Origin: Rhizobium sp. Pop5
GTDB taxonomy: Bacteria; Pseudomonadota; Alphaproteobacteria; Rhizobiales; Rhizobiaceae
Direction: 5' to 3'
NCBI RefSeq assembly: GCF_024721175.1
Contig: NZ_CP099399.1
Coordinates: forward strand, 3,642,001 to 3,706,000
Length of the DNA stretch: 64,000 nucleotides
Shown: positions 34,406 through 44,366 of the stretch, piece after piece
Numbering within the stretch: the first letter of the stretch is position 1
Layout: each line of letters begins with the position of its first letter
The notes under the pieces: generated by a model
Database searches by the model: none
Seen by the model: the letters and a program-made list of their open reading frames with translations, nothing else
What the model was told of the DNA's origin: nothing
Made by a program: the position numbers and the translations under genes

Positions 34406-36334
34406 ATGCGGATCAGAGGGACAGGCCCGAAAACAGGTACTGCGTATCGGCGAACAGGCACCATGATGGTGGTCGCAGCGGCGGCTGCGTTCTCACCGGT
34501 CCTGATCGGCGACGCTTACGCCTTCAAGCTTTTCGGCATCACCATCTTCGGCAAGGATAAAGACGAAGGCGAACAGGTACCCGATCCTGTGCGCTATCAG
34601 GTCGATCTCAAAGCGGATACCGCCGATCCCGACCTGAAAGAAGCGCTGGAGAACAGCTCCCGCCTTGTCAGCGACCAGAAACAGCCGGTCTCCGGCGATC
34701 TCGGCATCGTCGTCAAGGCGCGTGACGACCGTGAACGGCTGATCGCCGCCTTGTACGAAAAGGCCCGCTATGGCGGCGTGGTTGCGATCACCATCGACGG
34801 CAAGAATATCGACGACCTGCCGCCCAACCCGACATTCGATCGCTCGGGTCCGATCCCCGTTACCGTCGAGGTCACTCTAGGCCCGGTTTTCAAAGTTCAC
34901 GAGGTCCAGTTCGGCGGCGATGCCGCGGATCGCAACCCGGCCGACTACGATCTCGCCCCAGGCGCTGAGGCCGGCTCGCTCGCCATCATCAAGGCCGGCG
35001 ACAAGATCGTCGAGCAGCTGAAGAGCCAAGGCCGGCCCTTCGCCAAACTGACCGAGCGCAAGGTTGTCGCCGATCACAAGAGCAATACGGTCGACATCGT
35101 GCTTGCTGCCGAAGGCGGTCCTGTCGCCCCGATCGGCGATGTCGGCGTCACCGGCGAAAAAACCGTCAAACCTGGGTTCATCCAGCGCTATTCCCGGCTG
35201 AACAAGGGCGAGGCCTATTCCCCGGAGGCGCTGAAGAAGGCCGGCGAACGGCTTCGCGCCCTCGGCGTCTTTTCGAGCGTCACCATTCACCAGGGCGATA
35301 CGCTGGCGCCTGATGGTACGCTGCCGATGACGATAGAGGTCTCGGAAGGCAAGAGGCGCTATTTCGGTGTCGGCGCGCAATATTCCACCACGGACGGCCT
35401 CGGCATTCAGGGTTATTGGGGCCACCGCAACCTGTTCGGTGAAGCCGAGACGCTGAGGATCGAGGGTTCGGTCTCGCGGCTCGGCGAGACGACGGACGTC
35501 GGCAGCCTCGATTATTCCGCCGGCATCCTCTTCACCAAGCCCGGCGCCTTCTTCCCTGCCGCCACGCTGAAAGCCGGCATCATCGCCAAGACCGAAAATC
35601 CGGATGCCTATAATGCGAAGCTCGTCACCGCCTCGCTCGGTCTTTCCTACGAACTGACCGACCAGGACACCATCTCGGCGAGCGGCGAAATCAGTTGGGA
35701 GCGTGACGACGACGCCTTTGGCCAAAATGACCACCTGACCTTCACCCTGCCGATCCAATATGACCGCGACGCGCGCGACGACAAGTTCAACCCGACGGAA
35801 GGTTATCGCGCGACCCTCTCGGCAAAGCCCGGCTACGAGATTTTCAACGCCACGCCCTATGCGGCATTCGAGGGGTCGATCTCCGGCTATCTGCCGTTCG
35901 GTGCCGAGGACGGCCTGGTGCTTGCCGGCAAGCTCGCAGCCGGCGTCCTGATCGGCGGCGATGGCATCGAGGATATTCCCGCCACGCAGCGTTTCTTTGC
36001 TGGCGGCGGCGGCTCGGTGCGCGGATACGGCTTTCAGGAAATCTCGCCCTATAACGACGCCGGCGATGCGACCGGTGGCCGCTCTTATGTGACCAGTTCG
36101 CTGGAGGCGCGCATCAAGATCACCGATACGATCGGCATCGTGCCCTTTATCGACGTCGGTACGGTATCGGACAGCACCTTTCCCGGTTTTTCCGATATCC
36201 GCGCCGGCGCCGGCGCCGGGATACGATATGCCACGCCGTTCGGCCCGCTGCGACTTGATTTTGCCGTGCCGCTGAACAAGTACGAAAATGGCACAGATTA
36301 TGGAATCTATGCCGGTATCGGCCAATCCTTCTAG
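34406..36334 (+). CDS. tamA: TamA, Omp85-family outer-membrane assembly factor
   Basis: A 642-residue outer-membrane protein. After a signal region (cleavage expected near GDAYAFKL) come POTRA-like domains (about residues 60-290) and a C-terminal 16-stranded barrel with the Omp85 lid-lock motif VRGY near residue 538 and a terminal IGQSF. With TamB it moves or inserts proteins, and possibly lipids, across the envelope. ATG 34406 gives a long positively charged n-region; M20 at 34463 is an alternative. The tamB gene follows 54 bases on, as in most proteobacteria. Confidence 0.92.
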   Translation: MRIRGTGPKTGTAYRRTGTMMVVAAAAAFSPVLIGDAYAFKLFGITIFGKDKDEGEQVPDPVRYQVDLKADTADPDLKEALENSSRLVSDQKQPVSGDLGIVVKARDDRERLIAALYEKARYGGVVAITIDGKNIDDLPPNPTFDRSGPIPVTVEVTLGPVFKVHEVQFGGDAADRNPADYDLAPGAEAGSLAIIKAGDKIVEQLKSQGRPFAKLTERKVVADHKSNTVDIVLAAEGGPVAPIGDVGVTGEKTVKPGFIQRYSRLNKGEAYSPEALKKAGERLRALGVFSSVTIHQGDTLAPDGTLPMTIEVSEGKRRYFGVGAQYSTTDGLGIQGYWGHRNLFGEAETLRIEGSVSRLGETTDVGSLDYSAGILFTKPGAFFPAATLKAGIIAKTENPDAYNAKLVTASLGLSYELTDQDTISASGEISWERDDDAFGQNDHLTFTLPIQYDRDARDDKFNPTEGYRATLSAKPGYEIFNATPYAAFEGSISGYLPFGAEDGLVLAGKLAAGVLIGGDGIEDIPATQRFFAGGGGSVRGYGFQEISPYNDAGDATGGRSYVTSSLEARIKITDTIGIVPFIDVGTVSDSTFPGFSDIRAGAGAGIRYATPFGPLRLDFAVPLNKYENGTDYGIYAGIGQSF

Positions 36335-36388
36335 AGTCGTCGATACCGCCATATTGTCCGATCTGTAAGCCGTCATAAAAACGGGGTA

Positions 36389-39300
36389 GTGTCCGCGCCG
36401 ATGCAAATGCTGGCAAAAATCGTCAACTGGATCATACGGCTCACCGGCTATGCCCTGGGCGCCATTTTGATTCTCGCCGTCATTGCACTTGCGATCTTCG
36501 GCTTCACGACTTTCGGCGCCCGCATCGTCACGGAAAGGATCGCTTCCACCCTTTCCAACCGGGACATGACGATCACGGTGCGCGAACCGGAAGGCCTGCT
36601 GACCGGCGGGCTTCGCGCCGCCGAAATATCGCTTTCCGATACCAGAGGCATCTTCGCCGAAATTCACGGCATTGCGATCGACTGGAACCCGCTTGCGCTG
36701 CTGACGGGGACCTTCCACGCCAAACGCTTCGAGATCGCTGCGATAGACGTGCTGCGCAAGCCGGTGCGCACTCTGCCGTCGCGGCCCGGAGCCGAAAATT
36801 CCGGCGGTTTCAGCCTTCCGATCAAGGTCGATGTAGACCGCATCGAGCTGCCCGACATTGAACTTGCCGCACCCTTTGCCGGGCGCGCTTTTACACTGGC
36901 CGCCCAAGGAAATCTGTCGGCAAACAGCAACGGCGGCGAAGCCGTCGTCAATGTCAGCCGTCACGAGGTTCCCGATGCCCGGCTCACCGCCGACATCGCC
37001 TATAGGCCGGCCGAAAACCGACTGCGGCTGAAAGCTGAGCTTTCCGAGCCGAAAGGCGGGCTGCTCGCCGGCCTTCTCGGCCTGCCCGACAGTCCCGCCG
37101 TCAATATCGATCTCGATGGAGAAGGGCCGATCTCCGACTGGAAAGGCAAGTTGCAGGCCGCCCTCGACGGACAGCAGCGCGCCGCGATCGAAGGCCGGCA
37201 TGCGATCACCGCGGATGGGGTGCACCATCTCGACCTCAAAGGCGGCGGCGACCTGAGCTCGCTTCTCCCATCGGCATTCCGGCCGCTTTTTGCCGGCCAG
37301 ACCAATATCGACCTTGCCGCGACCTTCGACAATCGCGGCAAGATCGACATCCAGACCGGCAATCTCGCCACCGGCAGCGTCGTGATCGCCGCGTCGGGCA
37401 CGCTCGATCCAGCCGGCAACAACAGCCTGAACGCCAATCTGCTCGGCACATCCGGTCCGGTCGATTTCCGCTGGCCGCTTGCCGACGGCGAAGCGCGCTT
37501 CCTGATATCGGGCCTCAACCTTGCTCTGACAGGCGATGCGCAGGCTGCCCGGCTGAATGTCAGCGGTTCGCTCGATTCCGCGACCCTGCCCCAAGCCGAT
37601 ATCGGCAACGCCAAGCTGACGGCAAAGAGCGACGCCTTCAATCTCGCCGGCCGTTCCGGCAACGTCCAGCTGCGCCTCGTTGCGGGCGAAGTGACCTTTA
37701 CCGAACCGAACCTCAATCGCGCCGTCAAAGGTCCGGTGACGATCGCCTCGCCGCTGCAGATTTCGCCCGCCGGAATCGGCTTCAACGGCACCACCGTCGA
37801 AAGCGCCAATATCAACGGCAGCCTCAACGGCTCCTATCGGATGGCGGACCAGGCGCTGACTGGCAACGTCAAGCTCACCGTTGAGCCGGCTGCCCTGCCG
37901 GTTGCTGTGACAGGCAAGTTCGACGGGCCGATCTCCCTCGAAAGCCAGGTGGCCGGGACCATCCCGTCGAAATTCGCATTCAGCAATATCGTCCTGACAT
38001 CGGGCACGCTCGAAGCCGCCGGTAATGTGGCGCTCGACGGCTCGATGTTGAACGCCGATCTCTCCGGCCGGCTTCCCGATGTCGGCAAGCTCATAGCGGG
38101 CGCCAGCGGCGGGGCCGGTTATGCAGTGAGGGTCGGGGGCGAACTGCCGGCAATCTCCGTGACGGCCAATCTCAAGGCTGCCAGCCTTGAGGTGGCCGAT
38201 CGCGCGCTCGCCAATGTGAATATCGACCTGTCCGGCATCGCCGATCCCAAGGCACCGCAGGGCAAGGTCGCCGCCACCGGGACCATCGACGGCCAGCCGA
38301 TCGGCATCAATGGCGATATCCTTTCACTGGACGGCAAAACGAGCATTCCGGCGCTGACCGCCGATATCGGCGGCAACCGGCTGACCGGCAATCTCGAATT
38401 GTCGCCGTCCCTGGAGCCGACAGGCGCGCTGACCTTCGATTTCCCCAATATCGGCCTGCTCGCCGCCCTCGGCGGGCAGAAAGCCGAAGGTGATCTGAAG
38501 GGATCGCTCGGCATCAGCGGCGACGGCGGCAAAATCGCGTTGAAGCTGCTGGCATCAGGTGGCGCGATCCGCCGCGACACGATTGCGATCGTCAAGCCGG
38601 TTATCGATGTTACTATCAGCGATCTCGGCGCGCTCGCGGCAAACGGCACGATCAAGGCTGACGAGCTGAATGCCGGAACGAACAAGCTTGGCGGCCTTTC
38701 GCTCGGCTTCGCCAAGCAGCACAACAATACCCACTTCGATTTCTATGCCGCCTATGACGGCAATCCCGTGCTGGCGAACGGCAGCATCGAGACGGCTGAC
38801 GGTGAGGTCGACCTGAACCTCGATCGGCTCTCGGCTAGCCCCCGCAACATTCCTATCGAGCTCGCAGCACCGACGCGGGTCACGGTCACCGGCGGTGTCG
38901 CCAACCTGAACGGACTGACGCTGAAGACCGGCACCGGTTCGGTCTCCGTCACCGGCTCTGCTGGTGAGACATTAAAGCTCGATGCCGATATCCACGAGCT
39001 GCCTGCGGCCCTCGCGAACGGCTTCGTACCGAACCTTTCGGCAGGCGGCACGATTTCCGGAAAGATTGCCGTAACGGGAACGCCGGCCGCGCCCATCGCC
39101 GACTTCAAGCTCGACTGGAAGGATGCGACGACGGGGCAGACCAAAGGAGCAGGCCTCGCGCCGCTCGGTATCACCGCCGGCGGCAAATTCGCCGACAAGA
39201 GGCTCGATTTCGACACGACGGTCAACAGCGGTGATGGCCTCTCGCTCAAGGCAGCCGGCAATGTCGGGCTCGCCGATCCGAAGGCGCCAATGGTTGATGT

Positions 39301-42300
39301 CAGGGCCGAGATCCTTAACCTGCCCGCCCGTATCGCCAATGGCTTCGTTCCTGACCTCGCCGCCGAAGGTGCGATAACGGGAAGAGTGGCCGCCTCCGGC
39401 TCCCTTGGTGCGCCAACCGCCGTTTTTGATCTCGATTGGAAGGGCGCTGCGACAAGCCACACCCGGCGCGCCGGTCTTGCCGATCTCGCCGTAAAGGCCT
39501 CGGGAAGGTTCGCCGACAGCAAGCTTAATTTCGACGCGGGAATCGCCGGCGCCGATAATTTCTCATTGAAGGCAAACGGCAATGTCGCGGTGACCGGTAC
39601 GACGATCGGCAACGTCAAGGTCGATGCAGCACTGGCAAACGTCCCGGCAAGCATCGCAAACAGCTTCGTTCCCGATCTCGCCGCCGAAGGCATGATCTCG
39701 GGAAAGCTCTCGGCCAGCGGCTCTCTTTCCGCTCCGACCGCTGATTTCGATATCGATTGGAAGAATGCCGCAACAAGCCATACCAAGCGCGCCGGGCTCG
39801 CGGATATCGCAGTGAAGGCCTCGGGAAAGTTCGCTGACAACAAGCTCGATTTCGACGCGGCTGTATCAGGCGCACGCGACCTTTCGCTGAAAGCAACCGG
39901 CAATCTCGCCGTGACAGGCACGACGATCGATAACGTCAAGGTCGACGCGGCGCTGGCCAATGTTCCGGCAAGCATCGCAAACAGTTTCGTTCCCGATCTC
40001 GCCGCCGAAGGCGTGGTCTCAGGCAAGCTCTCGGCCATGGGCTCCCTTTCCGCGCCCGCTGCCAATTTCGAACTTGATTGGAAAAACGCCGCGGTAGGCC
40101 ACACGAGACGCGCAGGCATCGCCGGCCTCGGCGTGAACGCGTCAGGAAAATTCGCCGACAACAAGCTGGATTTCAACGTGGCGGTCGGCGGCGACAAGGG
40201 GCTCTCCCTAAAGACCACGGGCAATGTCGCTCTTGCCGGCACGGCGATCGACAACATGAAGGTCGATGCCGAAATCGCCAATCTTCCGGCCAGTCTCGCA
40301 AACGCCTTTGTTCTGGATCTTGCCGCCGGCGGTACGATATCGGGCACCTTATCGGCGGCTGGAAAACCCGCCGCACCGACAGCCGACTTCAAGCTCGACT
40401 GGAAGGATGCCGCAACCAGCCACACCAGAAGCGCTCATCTCTCGGGCCTCGCTCTTGCTGCATCGGGGCGTTTCGCCGGCAACCGTCTCGATTTCGATGC
40501 CAATCTCGGCGGCGAAGCCGGTCTCTCCCTCAAGGCCGTGGGCGATGTCGCGATAGAAGGCACGTCGGTGCGCAACCTCGACGTCAAGGCCGATCTCGCC
40601 AATCTGCCCGCAGCACTCGCCAATGGTTTCGTGCCGGGCCTTGCGGCGGAAGGCACAGTGTCGGGAACGGCATCCGCCTCCGGCGCGCTTCCGAAACCCG
40701 CCGTCGATTTCAAGCTTGACTGGAAGAATGCCGCAACCGCGCAGACCAGAAGCAGCGGCCTCTCTGGCCTCAGCGCTGCGGCATCCGGCAAATTCGCCAA
40801 TGACAGGGTCGATTTCGATGCCAACCTTGCCGGTAAGGACGGCGTGCTGGCCAAGGCGACGGGCGGCGTGACGATTGCCGGAACGGCGATCCGCGATCTT
40901 TCGGTCGATGCAAATATCCCTGCCCTGCCGGCAAATATAGCAAATGCCTTCGTCCCCGGTCTCGGCGCCGAAGGCACGCTTTCGGCAAGCGCCGTCACCT
41001 CCGGCACACCAACCAATCCGATCGTCGATTTCAAGTTCGACTGGAAGGACGCCGCGACCAGCCATACCAAGGCCGCCGGCATCCCCCGCCTCGCGCTGGC
41101 GGCGACGGGAAAATATGCCGGCGACAGACTCGATTTCGATGCCGATCTGAGCGGCAGCGGCGGCATTGCCCTGAAAGCCGCCGGCAATCTCGCCATCGCA
41201 GGCACCTCGATCCGCTCGGTCGATGTTACGGCGAACGCCACCAATGTTCCGGCCGCCATCGCCAACGGCTTCGTTCCCGGTCTTGCAGCCGAAGGCGCCG
41301 TCTCGGCGACCGCGAAGGCCACCGGCGCGTTATCGGCGCCCTCCGTCGACTTCAAGGTCGACTGGAAGAACGCGGCGACCAGCCAGACGAAAGGCGCGGG
41401 ACTGTCGCCGTTTAGCATCGACGCTTCAGGCAAGCTTGCCGAAAACAGGCTGACGGTCGACACCAGCCTCGCCGGGGACGCCGGCATGTCGTTGAAAGGC
41501 GGCGGCAGCATCGTGATTTCAGGCAATCGCGCCATCGACATGCACTTCAACGGCAATCTTCCCTTCGCCGTGCTCGGCGCGCCACTGGCTGAACAGGGCT
41601 TCGTCGCCGATGGTGTCGCAACCGTCGATCTGAGGATCGGTGGAACGGCCGCCGCGCCCGTCATCAATGGCACGGTCGCCACCAATGGCGCCAAACTCGT
41701 CGATGTCCGGCGCAATCTTGCGGTCAACAATCTGGCGGCGACGGTGACCTTCAACGGCAGCCAGGCGGTGATCTCGCGCCTCAGCGGCAACCTCGGCGGC
41801 GGCGGTACGATCTCGGCAAGCGGCACGATCGGCATTCAGCCGGCCGGCGGCTTTCCCGCCGATATTTCGATCAAGCTCGACAAGGCGGTTTATGTCGATG
41901 GAACCCTCGTCGTCTCCACAGTCAGCGGCACGCTCGGCCTGCGCGGGCCGATCATGAGTGCCACGCTGAACGGCAAGCTTCAGCTGGAAAAGACCTCGAT
42001 CACCGTTCCGGAAAAATTGCCGACCTCGCTACGGGAACTCGACATCAAACATAAGAATGCGCCGCGGGCGGTGCTTGCGCAGTTGCGCGATGAGGGCGAG
42101 CGGAAGCCGGGCGAGAAATCCTCGGTGATGACCCTCGATCTCGAGATCGATGCACCCTCGCACATCTTCGTGCGCGGCCGCGGCATCGATGCCGAACTCG
42201 GCGGCCGCGTGACGATCCGTGGAACGGCGGCAGTCCCTGTCGTGACCGGCGGCTTCACCATGCGTCGCGGCCGGCTGACCATTCTCAACCGCCGTCTGGA

Positions 42301-42823
42301 TTTCTCCGACAAGAGCAGGATCACCTTTGCCGGCGACCTGACGCCGGCACTCGACATGGAAGCGACCTCGGCCTCCGGCACGACGACGCTGACCGTCGAT
42401 GTTGCGGGCCTCGCTACCGATCCGTCGATCACCTTCTCCTCCTCGCCCGAACTGCCGCAGGACGAGGTGCTGGCACAGCTGATCTTTGGCCAGTCGATGT
42501 CGAAGCTCTCGCCGGTACAGATCGCCCAGCTCGCCGACGCCGTCAGCCAACTGGCCGGCAACCGCTCCACCTCGTTGTTCGAAGGCCTGCGCAACCAGCT
42601 CGGCGTCGACGATTTCGATGTCAGCACCGATTCCAAGGGCCAGACGAGCGTCAGTGTCGGCCGCTATCTCAACGACCGCACCTATTTCGAACTCCAGCAG
42701 GGCGGATCGGCAGGCGCCAAGGCCATCATCAACCTCGATGTCGGCCGCGGCGTCAAACTGCGCGGCGGAGCCGGCGGCAACGGCGAGGGTGAAGCGGGCA
42801 TCGTCTACGAACGGGAATATTAA
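36389..42823 (+). CDS. tamB: TamB, translocation and assembly module inner-membrane subunit, repeat-expanded
   Basis: A 2144-residue AsmA-like bridge protein. It has one N-terminal membrane helix (about residues 15-40), a very long beta-rich groove, and a C-terminal TamB/DUF490 domain (about residues 1790-2144, with GGRVTIRGTAAVPVVTGGF and LPQDEVLAQLIFG). It spans the periplasm and works with TamA. It is much longer than E. coli TamB (about 1260 residues); the extra length is largely eight copies of a 107-residue unit at residues 909-1764. The start is GTG at 36389; ATG 36401 is possible. It forms an operon with tamA and meets an Lrp gene end to end. Confidence 0.92.
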   Translation: MSAPMQMLAKIVNWIIRLTGYALGAILILAVIALAIFGFTTFGARIVTERIASTLSNRDMTITVREPEGLLTGGLRAAEISLSDTRGIFAEIHGIAIDWNPLALLTGTFHAKRFEIAAIDVLRKPVRTLPSRPGAENSGGFSLPIKVDVDRIELPDIELAAPFAGRAFTLAAQGNLSANSNGGEAVVNVSRHEVPDARLTADIAYRPAENRLRLKAELSEPKGGLLAGLLGLPDSPAVNIDLDGEGPISDWKGKLQAALDGQQRAAIEGRHAITADGVHHLDLKGGGDLSSLLPSAFRPLFAGQTNIDLAATFDNRGKIDIQTGNLATGSVVIAASGTLDPAGNNSLNANLLGTSGPVDFRWPLADGEARFLISGLNLALTGDAQAARLNVSGSLDSATLPQADIGNAKLTAKSDAFNLAGRSGNVQLRLVAGEVTFTEPNLNRAVKGPVTIASPLQISPAGIGFNGTTVESANINGSLNGSYRMADQALTGNVKLTVEPAALPVAVTGKFDGPISLESQVAGTIPSKFAFSNIVLTSGTLEAAGNVALDGSMLNADLSGRLPDVGKLIAGASGGAGYAVRVGGELPAISVTANLKAASLEVADRALANVNIDLSGIADPKAPQGKVAATGTIDGQPIGINGDILSLDGKTSIPALTADIGGNRLTGNLELSPSLEPTGALTFDFPNIGLLAALGGQKAEGDLKGSLGISGDGGKIALKLLASGGAIRRDTIAIVKPVIDVTISDLGALAANGTIKADELNAGTNKLGGLSLGFAKQHNNTHFDFYAAYDGNPVLANGSIETADGEVDLNLDRLSASPRNIPIELAAPTRVTVTGGVANLNGLTLKTGTGSVSVTGSAGETLKLDADIHELPAALANGFVPNLSAGGTISGKIAVTGTPAAPIADFKLDWKDATTGQTKGAGLAPLGITAGGKFADKRLDFDTTVNSGDGLSLKAAGNVGLADPKAPMVDVRAEILNLPARIANGFVPDLAAEGAITGRVAASGSLGAPTAVFDLDWKGAATSHTRRAGLADLAVKASGRFADSKLNFDAGIAGADNFSLKANGNVAVTGTTIGNVKVDAALANVPASIANSFVPDLAAEGMISGKLSASGSLSAPTADFDIDWKNAATSHTKRAGLADIAVKASGKFADNKLDFDAAVSGARDLSLKATGNLAVTGTTIDNVKVDAALANVPASIANSFVPDLAAEGVVSGKLSAMGSLSAPAANFELDWKNAAVGHTRRAGIAGLGVNASGKFADNKLDFNVAVGGDKGLSLKTTGNVALAGTAIDNMKVDAEIANLPASLANAFVLDLAAGGTISGTLSAAGKPAAPTADFKLDWKDAATSHTRSAHLSGLALAASGRFAGNRLDFDANLGGEAGLSLKAVGDVAIEGTSVRNLDVKADLANLPAALANGFVPGLAAEGTVSGTASASGALPKPAVDFKLDWKNAATAQTRSSGLSGLSAAASGKFANDRVDFDANLAGKDGVLAKATGGVTIAGTAIRDLSVDANIPALPANIANAFVPGLGAEGTLSASAVTSGTPTNPIVDFKFDWKDAATSHTKAAGIPRLALAATGKYAGDRLDFDADLSGSGGIALKAAGNLAIAGTSIRSVDVTANATNVPAAIANGFVPGLAAEGAVSATAKATGALSAPSVDFKVDWKNAATSQTKGAGLSPFSIDASGKLAENRLTVDTSLAGDAGMSLKGGGSIVISGNRAIDMHFNGNLPFAVLGAPLAEQGFVADGVATVDLRIGGTAAAPVINGTVATNGAKLVDVRRNLAVNNLAATVTFNGSQAVISRLSGNLGGGGTISASGTIGIQPAGGFPADISIKLDKAVYVDGTLVVSTVSGTLGLRGPIMSATLNGKLQLEKTSITVPEKLPTSLRELDIKHKNAPRAVLAQLRDEGERKPGEKSSVMTLDLEIDAPSHIFVRGRGIDAELGGRVTIRGTAAVPVVTGGFTMRRGRLTILNRRLDFSDKSRITFAGDLTPALDMEATSASGTTTLTVDVAGLATDPSITFSSSPELPQDEVLAQLIFGQSMSKLSPVQIAQLADAVSQLAGNRSTSLFEGLRNQLGVDDFDVSTDSKGQTSVSVGRYLNDRTYFELQQGGSAGAKAIINLDVGRGVKLRGGAGGNGEGEAGIVYEREY
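39113..41680 (+). repeat. Eight in-frame tandem repeats of 321 bp within tamB
   Basis: The motif DWK(D/N/G)A occurs at 39113, 39434, 39755, 40076, 40397, 40718, 41039 and 41360: eight positions exactly 321 bases (107 codons) apart, without a single insertion or deletion. A half-unit precedes the first (from about 38,948) and the last degenerates in its second half. Units 2 to 4 are the closest to each other, with most base differences at third positions, which points to selection on the protein after duplication. Confidence 0.9.
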
Positions 42824-42829
42824 GGCGGC

Positions 42830-43267
42830 TTAGAAACCTGTCTTGCTCGTCTTGAGAAGGATATTCGTCTCGGTCGAATTGATGCCATTGATCAGCCGGA
42901 TACGGCGCAGCGTCTCGTCGAAAGAGGCAAGATCGCGATCCTCGAGTTCGGCGACGAAATCCCATTTGCCGTTGGTGCTGTGGAGCGCACGCACCTGCGG
43001 CAAGCCCCTGAGCTGATCGGCCACTCTGTCTGCGAGCTTGCCGAGCACCTCGATCATGACGATCGCGCGCACGCCGGCGGAGCGCGTCTCATGACTGGTG
43101 CGAACGGTAAAACCGACGATGGTGCCGCTGGCGACAAGCCGGTCGATTCGGGCGGCAACCGTCGCCCGCGATGCGCCAGTCATCGCGGCCAGCGAGGAGA
43201 CGGAAATCCGGGCATTGTGGCGAAGCGCGCTCAAAAGTTCGATGTCGAGATCGTCCACGCTGATCAC
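42830..43267 (-). CDS. Lrp/AsnC-family regulator
   Basis: A 145-residue regulator with an N-terminal winged helix (LDIELLSALRHNARISVSSLAAMTG then SRATVAARIDRL) and a C-terminal RAM/Lrp ligand domain. It is divergent from the arginase gene across 121 AT-rich bases, so it is the likely local regulator of arginine and ornithine catabolism, with an amino acid as effector. The stop lies six bases after the tamB stop (convergent). Confidence 0.9.
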   Translation of the reverse strand: MISVDDLDIELLSALRHNARISVSSLAAMTGASRATVAARIDRLVASGTIVGFTVRTSHETRSAGVRAIVMIEVLGKLADRVADQLRGLPQVRALHSTNGKWDFVAELEDRDLASFDETLRRIRLINGINSTETNILLKTSKTGF

Positions 43268-43388
43268 TTTGTCAAAATAGCTTTATCAATCTGCGCAATC
43301 ATATTCCATTTCTGGCATTTTTCCATCTTTTTGCTGCCAGCCCTTTATCACACTATCGGCCGAAACAGGCCTCAACAGGAGCCCTCGA

Positions 43389-44324
43389 ATGAACGCTCAA
43401 TCGCGATCCGTCACCCTCATCGGTGCACCCTTGGAAGAAGGCTCCGGCCGCAGAGGTGCGGCCATGGGCCCTGCTGCGCTACGCATTGCCGGCATCGACC
43501 AGACACTGATCGAACTCGGCCATGACGTTGCCGATAATGGCGATCTCAACATCGTGCCGGCGATGGACCTGCCGGTTCATCCGAAAGCTCATAATCTGAG
43601 GATCGTCGGTGCCTTCACGCGCGCGCTCGAAAGCAGTGTCTACGATGTTGCCGCTTCCGGTCGTTTCCCGCTAATTCTCGGCGGCGACCATAGCCTTTCC
43701 ATGGGTAGCGTCTCCGGCATGGCCCGCTATGCCGCCAGCAAGGGCCGCCCGCTCTTCGTGCTTTGGCTCGATGCCCATGCCGATTTTAACTCTCCCGCCA
43801 CGTCGCCCTCGGGCAATATTCACGGCATGCCCGTCGCCTTCTTCTGCGGCGAGGCGGAGTTCGCGGAGATTCTCCCGAAGGACCGTCCGTTCGTCGACCC
43901 GAAGAATGTCTTTCAAGTCGGCATCCGTTCGGTCGATGCGCGCGAGCGCGAGGAAATCCACGAACACGGCGTCAACGTCTTCGACATGCGCGCGATCGAC
44001 GAGCAGGGTATCGGCGCGATCATGCGCCATATTCTCGATGTCGTCGCCAAGACGAACGGCCTGCTGCATGTCAGCCTTGACCTCGATTTCCTCGATCCCG
44101 ATATCGCCCCCGGCGTCGGCACGACGGTGCCCGGCGGCGCGACCTTCCGCGAGGCGCATCTCGTCATGGAAATGCTTTCCGACAGCGGCCTCGTCTCGTC
44201 GCTCGATCTCGTCGAACTCAATCCGTTTCTCGACGATCGCGGCAAGAGCGCCCGCATTCTGGTGGAACTGACGGCAAGCCTCTTCGGCCGCCGCATCTTC
44301 GATCGTCCGACACGCGCAGCCTAG
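43389..44324 (+). CDS. rocF: Arginase
   Basis: A 311-residue enzyme that cuts arginine to ornithine and urea. The manganese ligands are all present: H101 (GGDHS), D128, H130 and D132 (WLDAHADFN), and D231 and D233 (SLDLDFLDP). A CAGGAGC sequence stands before the ATG. First gene of a rocF-rocD operon controlled by position by the divergent Lrp-type regulator. In rhizobia arginase supports use of arginine as nitrogen source. Confidence 0.95.
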   Translation: MNAQSRSVTLIGAPLEEGSGRRGAAMGPAALRIAGIDQTLIELGHDVADNGDLNIVPAMDLPVHPKAHNLRIVGAFTRALESSVYDVAASGRFPLILGGDHSLSMGSVSGMARYAASKGRPLFVLWLDAHADFNSPATSPSGNIHGMPVAFFCGEAEFAEILPKDRPFVDPKNVFQVGIRSVDAREREEIHEHGVNVFDMRAIDEQGIGAIMRHILDVVAKTNGLLHVSLDLDFLDPDIAPGVGTTVPGGATFREAHLVMEMLSDSGLVSSLDLVELNPFLDDRGKSARILVELTASLFGRRIFDRPTRAA

Positions 44325-44366
44325 AACATTCGATTTGAGGCCGACCGGCCTGAGGAGGAGAAGGTC

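Noticed and set aside
34877..37594. A 905-residue minus-strand frame across tamA and tamB
   Set aside because: It lies opposite two genes with clear domains; strong third-position GC bias keeps the antisense frame open. The translation has no recognisable domain and no ribosome-binding site.
38752..40425. A 557-residue minus-strand frame with repeats opposite tamB
   Set aside because: The apparent repeats are the complement of the tamB tandem units; no independent evidence.
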